Below are positions 60,368 to 64,000 of a stretch of DNA of 64,000 nt, piece after piece (position 1 is the first letter of the stretch; every line of letters starts with the position of its first letter). The translations under genes were made by a program, and so were the position numbers. The notes below the pieces were generated by a model. It searched no databases, was not told the DNA's origin, and was given only the letters and a program-made list of their open reading frames with translations. This DNA is from Oricola indica (GTDB taxonomy: Bacteria > Pseudomonadota > Alphaproteobacteria > Rhizobiales > Rhizobiaceae). The stretch is taken from assembly GCF_019966595.1 (NCBI RefSeq), contig NZ_JAINFJ010000004.1:358529-422528 (forward strand), in the 5' to 3' direction.

Positions 60368-60844
60368 TCAGAAACTGAAGATGTCGCCGATATTCTCGAT
60401 GATCGCGACCAGCAGGACCACGGCCGCGACGACAAGCGCCAGCCACCAGAAATACTGGAAGACGATCGCGGTCGCGCCGAGGCTGACGCCATAGGCGGCA
60501 TATCGCCAGTTTTCGCGCAGCACGCCAGAGATCAGCGAGAGCAGAATGGCGACGATGCCGAGGATGGGCGCCGCGAGGGCGAGGTAGTAGGTCAGCGGGG
60601 CGGCTTCCGCCTTCAACTCCGGTTTGGGCAGTCCGAGAAATGTGCGCCAGGCCGACCGCTTGATCTCTCCGGCGATTTCGCCGATCTGTGCTCCGACGGA
60701 CGGTTTCGGTTCGAAGGACGGCGCTGCGATCTGGAAGAAGACGAGCGCCAGCGCGAGCGCGCCGAAGAGCACGGCCCAGAGGCCCCATTTTCGAAACGGG
60801 CTGGGCGAGTTTGGTCCGGCGACTTCGCGGTACTGACTGTCCAT
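60368..60844 (-). CDS. Predicted membrane protein of unknown function
   Basis: This 158-residue protein has three hydrophobic segments (about residues 20-40, 82-107 and 120-150: WGLWAVLFGALALALVFFQIA, YYLALAAPILGIVAILLSLI, FQYFWWLALVVAAVVLLVAIIENI). A loop between the first two contains KPSVGAQIGEIAGEIKRSAWRTFLG. I do not recognise the family. The ATG at 60844 is preferred over a TTG 11 codons upstream; neither has a strong ribosome-binding site. It faces away from comM and converges on gshB. Confidence 0.7.
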   Translation of the reverse strand: MDSQYREVAGPNSPSPFRKWGLWAVLFGALALALVFFQIAAPSFEPKPSVGAQIGEIAGEIKRSAWRTFLGLPKPELKAEAAPLTYYLALAAPILGIVAILLSLISGVLRENWRYAAYGVSLGATAIVFQYFWWLALVVAAVVLLVAIIENIGDIFSF

Positions 60845-61184
60845 GACGGACAGAAAATCCCAAAATAATTGCAGCAACGTGAAAATATTCGCGTCAAAGC
60901 AATGAATGGGCTGGTTTGCCTGGAAAAGTTGTGGACCTCTGATCGGTCGAGTCCGTCGGCTTCCTTTAAGTAAATGTGCCGATCATCCGATTGCGCGGAG
61001 AATTCCGCTCTGCTGCGGGGCGCGGTCGGGGCGAAGCGATGAGGCTCGCGCACTTAACCTTTTGTTCCGCGGTCACAACCGGATACAACCCGGAAACACG
61101 CTTTGCGTGCACAAGTTGCGAATATGTTCTTGTCTTGTTCCTATTTATGAGTCTTAATGGAAGAACTCAGGCGGGGACGGGCAG
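60845..61184. promoter_or_regulatory. Intergenic region upstream of comM
   Basis: This 340-nt gap between the leftward membrane-protein gene and comM has no credible gene. It contains a GTTC-N7-GTTC SOS box at 61126-61140 and must hold two divergent promoters. I see no other structured element in it. Confidence 0.6.
61126..61140 (+). promoter_or_regulatory. LexA (SOS) box upstream of comM
   Basis: GTTC-TTGTCTT-GTTC matches exactly the alphaproteobacterial LexA operator GTTC-N7-GTTC. It lies 44 nt before the comM ATG. comM belongs to the known LexA regulon of rhizobia. Confidence 0.75.
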
Positions 61185-61835
61185 ATGGTATCTCGGGTTT
61201 CGACGGTTTCCTTTCAGGGCATCGAGGCGGTGCCGGTCGATGTTCAGGTCATGGTCGCACCGGGCAAGGTGAACATGCATATCGTCGGCCTTCCGGACAA
61301 GGCGGTGGCCGAGAGCCGGGAGCGGGTCCAGTCGGCGCTGCATGCCTCCGGCCTGTCGATGCCGCCCAAGAAGGTCACAGTCAATCTGGCGCCCGCCGAT
61401 CTGCCCAAGGAAGGCTCGCATTTCGATCTTCCGATCGCGCTCGGTCTCATGGCGGCGCTCGGCGCAGTGCCCGCCGATGCGCTGTCGAATTATGTCGTGC
61501 TCGGGGAACTGTCGCTCGATGGCACCATCGCGCCGGTTGCCGGCGTGTTGCCGGCGGCGATTGCGGCCAATGCGCAGGGCAAAGGCCTGATCTGTCCGAA
61601 GGAATGCGGGCCGGAAGCGGCCTGGGCGGGCGAGGATGTCGATATCGTCGCGCCGGCGAGCCTGATCTCGCTTGCCAACCATTTCCGCGGCACGCAGGTT
61701 CTCACACGCCCGGTGCCCGCCCGCCGCGAGCTTCCAGCAGGCCTGCCTGATCTCGCCGACATCAAGGGCCAGGAAACGGCCAAGCGCGCCCTGGAGGTCG
61801 CCGCCGCAGGAGGGCACAATCTCCTCATGTTGTAA
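61185..61835 (+). pseudogene. comM: comM, cut at the Walker A motif
   Basis: ComM/YifB is a MCM-like AAA+ helicase that promotes branch migration during natural transformation; full-length proteins have about 500-515 residues. Here the N-terminal Lon-protease-like domain is intact (VSTVSFQGIEAVPVDVQVMVAPG, VGLPDKAVAESRERV, VNLAPADLPKEGSHFDLPIAL). The AAA+ domain starts normally (DIKGQETAKRALEVAAAGGHNLLM) and then hits TAA after 216 residues, precisely before the expected GPPGSGKS P-loop. None of the missing two-thirds appears in the remaining 2.1 kb. The fragment has no ATP-binding site and cannot work as a helicase. Confidence 0.92.
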
Positions 61836-61856
61836 ACGAAAGACCTCGCAACATGA
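61825..61856. repeat. Inverted repeat at the comM break point
   Basis: TCATGTTG (61825-61832) and CAACATGA (61849-61856) are perfect 8-bp inverted repeats separated by 16 nt. The left arm straddles the last comM-like codon (ATG at 61827-61829), so the structure sits on the host/foreign junction. It could be part of a recombinase site, or a hairpin in the leader of the 61872 gene. Confidence 0.5.
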
Positions 61857-61871
61857 AAGGAGCCCAATATC

Positions 61872-62054
61872 ATGACCACCATCACCAAGAACACCAAGCC
61901 CGCTCTCCCCAAAACCGACGCTGAGGCCATCGCCTTTGCGCTGGACCACCTCCACGACCACGAGCGCACCGAATTCCTACAGGACTGGCGTGCCGGGAAG
62001 GACGTAAGTTGGGGGCTGGAGGTTATCACGGCTGACGGGAAGCAAGCAGCCTAA
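61872..62054 (+). CDS. 60-residue unknown protein next to the junction
   Basis: This 60-residue frame (TTITKNTKPALPKTDAEAIA to GLEVITADGKQAA) starts 36 nt past the comM stop, with a good AAGGAG ribosome-binding site 9 nt before the ATG and its own terminator at 62079. It is mixed-charge and probably helical (ALDHLHDHERTEFLQDWRAG), with no membrane segment. I do not recognise it. It is the first island gene and reads in the comM direction, so it might be driven from the SOS-controlled comM promoter. Confidence 0.65.
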   Translation: MTTITKNTKPALPKTDAEAIAFALDHLHDHERTEFLQDWRAGKDVSWGLEVITADGKQAA

Positions 62055-62078
62055 CGCACCCATATCGAACCGACTTCA

Positions 62079-62113
62079 AGGCCCGTGCGCTTGGTGGTGT
62101 GCGGGCCTTTTCG
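62079..62113 (+). terminator. Intrinsic terminator of the 60-residue gene
   Basis: AAGGCCCG (62079-62086) and CGGGCCTT (62102-62109) form a perfect 8-bp stem followed by TTTTCG, 25 nt past the stop. Confidence 0.75.
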
Positions 62114-62137
62114 TTGCCGTTTGGGGAAGTCGCGCGG

Positions 62138-62429
62138 AAATAGCCGCCCTAATGATAAAGGCCAGCCCTACCGTTCATGGGGAATTTGGACATCGAGCAG
62201 GTCCGCAAGGCCGATTACTTTTTCGCCTAATCTACCACACGACACACAATAGGCTCCCTCTTGATAAACGCCATACGCTCGCCGTACCGGTCTACACTCA
62301 ATTAGGCGTGTACTCGATAAACACTACGCGCTCGCCAGAAGCCGGTTTGGTGCAACTACCCGCTATCTTGAAATAGGCTCCCTATTGATAAACGGCACCC
62401 CCGCCGAAATAGGCGTCCTATTGATATAG
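62138..62429. repeat. Five-copy degenerate repeat with internal palindrome
   Basis: Five same-direction copies start near 62138, 62248, 62301, 62371 and 62407, each about 22 nt. The core is AATAGG-N3-CCTATTGATA, exact in the copies at 62371 and 62407 and weaker in the others (ATTAGG in copy 3; AATAGC in copy 1). Most copies continue with AAAC. Copies 2 and 3 also share flanks (GCTCGCC, CCGGT) at about 53-nt spacing. They sit in a gene-free stretch (62055-62626). Binding sites for an element-encoded transposase, replication initiator or repressor are all possible. A frame at 62152-62376 merely runs through the repeats. Confidence 0.7.
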
Positions 62430-62512
62430 ACCTCTTGCCGACGCCAAGGCCGCATCGCGTTCCCTAGGGCGGCTTTCCCTTCACCTGACCGAGAGGCTTT
62501 CCGCCTTGCTTT

Positions 62513-62556
62513 GGAGCATCCGGCTGCACGTCAGCGCCCGGAGACGCTCCTTTTTT
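62513..62556 (+). terminator. Terminator-like hairpin, possibly ending a small RNA
   Basis: GGAGC-AT-CCGG (62513-62523) can pair with CCGG-AGAC-GCTCC (62538-62550) and is followed by T6 (62551-62556). No gene ends nearby: the previous stop is at 62054 and already has a terminator. It may terminate an untranslated RNA starting in or after the repeat array, or block read-through into the 62627 gene. Confidence 0.5.
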
Positions 62557-62626
62557 ACCCGCTGCTAAGGTGGAGCGGGTTCGGCCAACCACCCCACACC
62601 AACGACACCAACGAAAGGGTCAACCC

Positions 62627-62935
62627 ATGACCAACCCACTACCGCATGACCTAACCCGGTTCCTTCAAGAAGACCCCACCCGAGGCAACCCGTGCTTTCC
62701 GATCCCCGATGTTGGCGAGATGAGCCGGGAGGAACTTGAGGCTACACTGTTCCGCTTGGTGGACCATCTGGATTTCGCGATGAGACACTTCGGAACAGAC
62801 GACCGACTTGAGGGATACCTTCGGACCCTCATGAACGGGGGAGACCTGAGGCCGCTACTCGAAGCAAGGCGACAGGAATTGTCCGAAGAAGATTGGGGAG
62901 CCTTCGACGGCACGAAAGCGCAGGTGACGCCATGA
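62627..62935 (+). CDS. 102-residue unknown partner of the PP-loop protein
   Basis: This 102-residue soluble, acidic protein (TNPLPHDLTRFLQEDPTRGN, then a helical region MSREELEATLFRLVDHLDFA and LEGYLRTLMNGGDLRPLLEA, ending EDWGAFDGTKAQVTP) is not recognised. GAAAGGG lies 8 nt before the ATG at 62627. The stop overlaps the start of the PP-loop gene (ATGA at 62932-62935), so the two are made together and probably act together. No Cys pair, membrane segment or HTH is obvious. Confidence 0.72.
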   Translation: MTNPLPHDLTRFLQEDPTRGNPCFPIPDVGEMSREELEATLFRLVDHLDFAMRHFGTDDRLEGYLRTLMNGGDLRPLLEARRQELSEEDWGAFDGTKAQVTP

Positions 62936-63789
62936 CCGGTGTCGAGAACAAGGTTGCCCCACTTCGCTGCACTTCGATGACTAGTACTGACGAGATATGC
63001 AACGGCTCAATTCGGTTCGTCATTTTCTCAAGTTACGGCAACGACAGTGTGGCACTAATCCAGTGGGCGCATGAAAATGCCCTTACAGGCGTGGCGGTCG
63101 TTTTCACTGACACCGGTTGGGCTGCGGATGGTTGGATGGAGCGCGTCGAAAGGTGTGAATGCTGGGTGCGCTCTCTGGGCTTTTCGCCCTACCGCACCGC
63201 GTCTGTGGGGTTTCGTCAACTTGCTCGCAGCAAGAAAGGCTTCCCTACCCAACGCTACCAGTGGTGCTCCTATATCCTCAAAATTGAGCCGGGACAGCGC
63301 TGGCTTGAGGCTCATGACCCTGAGGCCAGGGCGATATGCTTGATTGGTGTGAGACAGGGGGAGAGCGCGGATCGCGCTAGCTTTCCTGAGTGGCTTCCGC
63401 GCAGTGAAAACCACGGCGGACGCGTCATGATTGCGCCCTTCGCGACGTGGAAGACGGCTCAGCGGGACGAACTTATCCTCCGAGCAGGCTTCGAGGTGCT
63501 TTCTCACCGCTCCCGTGAGTGTAAGTGCATAAACTCTAATCGCTCCGATATGCGACAATTTACCGATGCCGATTGGAAAGAGATTGCCGCCGCAGAAGCG
63601 GAGATCGGCAAGACAATGTTCCGTCCCCACCGCCATATGGGAGCGAAGGGCGCTTCGGAGGTCCGCAAATGGGCGAATAGCGAAAGGGGGAAGTACAGAC
63701 CGCCTGACCCCAACGACGCAAAACCGCCCGATGATCTACCCGATGAGGACCTATCTGGCTGCAAGCCGGGCTGGTGTGAAGCCACATGA
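62932..63789 (+). CDS. PAPS-reductase-like PP-loop protein, phage/island type
   Basis: This 285-residue protein of the adenine-nucleotide alpha-hydrolase (PP-loop) superfamily has an atypical PP-loop, SSYGNDSVALI (33-43), followed by VVFTDTGWA as in PAPS reductases. W111-C112 in QWCSYILKIEPGQRWL and GVRQGESADRAS (139-150) match the phage/island phosphoadenosine-phosphosulfate-reductase-like group. C197, C199, C277 and C282, with C112, could bind an Fe-S cluster or zinc. No sulfate-assimilation gene is near, so nucleotide, DNA or RNA modification or a defence role is more likely than APS reduction. The ATG at 62932 is coupled to the upstream gene. Confidence 0.82.
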   Translation: MTGVENKVAPLRCTSMTSTDEICNGSIRFVIFSSYGNDSVALIQWAHENALTGVAVVFTDTGWAADGWMERVERCECWVRSLGFSPYRTASVGFRQLARSKKGFPTQRYQWCSYILKIEPGQRWLEAHDPEARAICLIGVRQGESADRASFPEWLPRSENHGGRVMIAPFATWKTAQRDELILRAGFEVLSHRSRECKCINSNRSDMRQFTDADWKEIAAAEAEIGKTMFRPHRHMGAKGASEVRKWANSERGKYRPPDPNDAKPPDDLPDEDLSGCKPGWCEAT

Positions 63790-63923
63790 AGGCCCCCTGT
63801 AAGTCCAAATCATAGGCGCAGACCACCTATTCACGATTGGTTTAGCAACTGGCACCGAGCGCAACTTCCTCAGGTGTTCGCCTTCTATCGGAATAGACCC
63901 CATCAACAGCGATTAGAGACCAA

Positions 63924-64000
63924 ATGTCCGACCAAAATTCAAACACACCACCCCGCGACCTCTTTAAGGAAGCCCTCAAGAAGATCGATGAGGAGCGCGG
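63924..64000 (+). CDS. Unknown gene, cut by the right window edge
   Basis: An ATG at 63924 opens a frame to the edge: SDQNSNTPPRDLFKEALKKI then DEER. It is polar at the N-terminus, then amphipathic-helical. No family can be given from 25 residues. A 134-nt gap (63790-63923) separates it from the PP-loop gene; the ribosome-binding site is weak. Confidence 0.5.
   Translation, partial: MSDQNSNTPPRDLFKEALKKIDEER

Larger units (their letters stand above)
61830..64000. mobile_element. Left end of a genomic island inserted in comM (incomplete)
   Basis: From about 61830 to the right edge the sequence stops resembling the rhizobial core. comM is severed in its P-loop codons, A+T content rises, and codon use is less GC-biased. 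Genes are small, unrecognised or phage/island-type, and an array of short palindromic repeats appears. comM is a recognised insertion target for resistance-island transposons (Tn7-like Tn6022/AbaR in Acinetobacter). No integrase, transposase or terminal repeat is in view, so the element class is not determined and the right end lies outside the window. Confidence 0.7.

Noticed and set aside
62152..62376. 74-codon open frame inside the repeat array
   Set aside because: Its codons run straight through repeat copies 2-4, it lacks a ribosome-binding site and its translation has no protein-like pattern.
62138..62429. CRISPR array
   Set aside because: Repeats are degenerate, unequally spaced (36-110 nt) and partly palindromic. 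There are no constant-length spacers and no cas genes.
62932..63789. Assimilatory CysH (APS/PAPS reductase)
   Set aside because: The PP-loop and cysteine spacing differ from CysH, no cys genes are near, and the gene lies on an island coupled to an unknown small gene.
61830..64000. Firm call of a Tn7-like or CRISPR-associated transposon
   Set aside because: comM targeting and TTGATA-like repeats are suggestive, but no tns/tni gene, terminal inverted repeat or target duplication is visible. Phage or integrative-element origin is equally open.

Overview
The window looks like a chromosome segment of an alphaproteobacterium of the order Hyphomicrobiales (rhizobia and relatives). The composition is GC-rich. 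The signature block pckA | chvI-chvG-hprK-EIIA-HPr-ahcY-divL-tsaE/amgK-murU-addB-addA-trxA is a gene order I recognise from Agrobacterium/Sinorhizobium-type genomes. The trpF-trpB-trpA-accD-folC run, the AccD without a complete zinc ribbon and the GTTC-N7-GTTC SOS box also fit. I cannot name the genus from sequence alone. No rRNA, tRNA or CRISPR array was seen.

Layout. 1-4.2 kb: end of coaA, then leftward alkB, a BON-LysM protein (kbp), arfB and pckA. 4.6-22.1 kb: a long rightward block. It holds the ChvI/ChvG envelope-stress two-component system, a short HPr kinase with EIIA-Man and HPr (a regulatory PTS), ahcY, a DivL-type pseudokinase whose phospho-acceptor His is Tyr, a TsaE-AmgK fusion with MurU (murein sugar recycling), AddB/AddA recombination helicase-nuclease, and thioredoxin. 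22.2-28.8 kb: leftward trpF-trpB-(82-aa protein)-arsC-like-trpA-accD-folC with several stop/start overlaps, plus a YgjP-type protease. 28.9-36.5 kb: a DUF2852 protein, an alpha/beta hydrolase, and translation genes infC (ATT start), rpmI, rplT, pheS and pheT, with a 50-codon gene between pheS and pheT. 36.5-44.2 kb: a DUF1304 membrane protein behind a perfect hairpin, an oxidoreductase, an M48 protease, GtrA, a large GT-C/STT3-like membrane protein, mepA, mgsA and glk. 44.3-52.9 kb: an ABC exporter, dapB, gpmA, an AraC-Ogt fusion, a GrpB-family protein, a DUF2244 protein, nth, an EI24/CysZ-type membrane protein, adenosine kinase and a small outer-membrane barrel. 53-60.8 kb: hrcA-grpE (leftward), rph-VOC-rdgB-hemW-rsmI-yraN and gshB.

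The window ends in a break. At about 61.83 kb comM, preceded by a good LexA box, stops exactly where its Walker A motif should begin. From there to the right edge the sequence is foreign-looking: a 60-codon gene next to the junction, a roughly 0.57 kb non-coding stretch with five copies of a partly palindromic repeat, and a translationally coupled pair encoding a 102-aa unknown protein and a PAPS-reductase-like PP-loop protein with a C-terminal cysteine set. A further gene is cut by the window edge. This is most simply the left end of a genomic island inserted in comM. No integrase or transposase is visible, so the element type is open, and this part of the window is the most likely to hold something undescribed.
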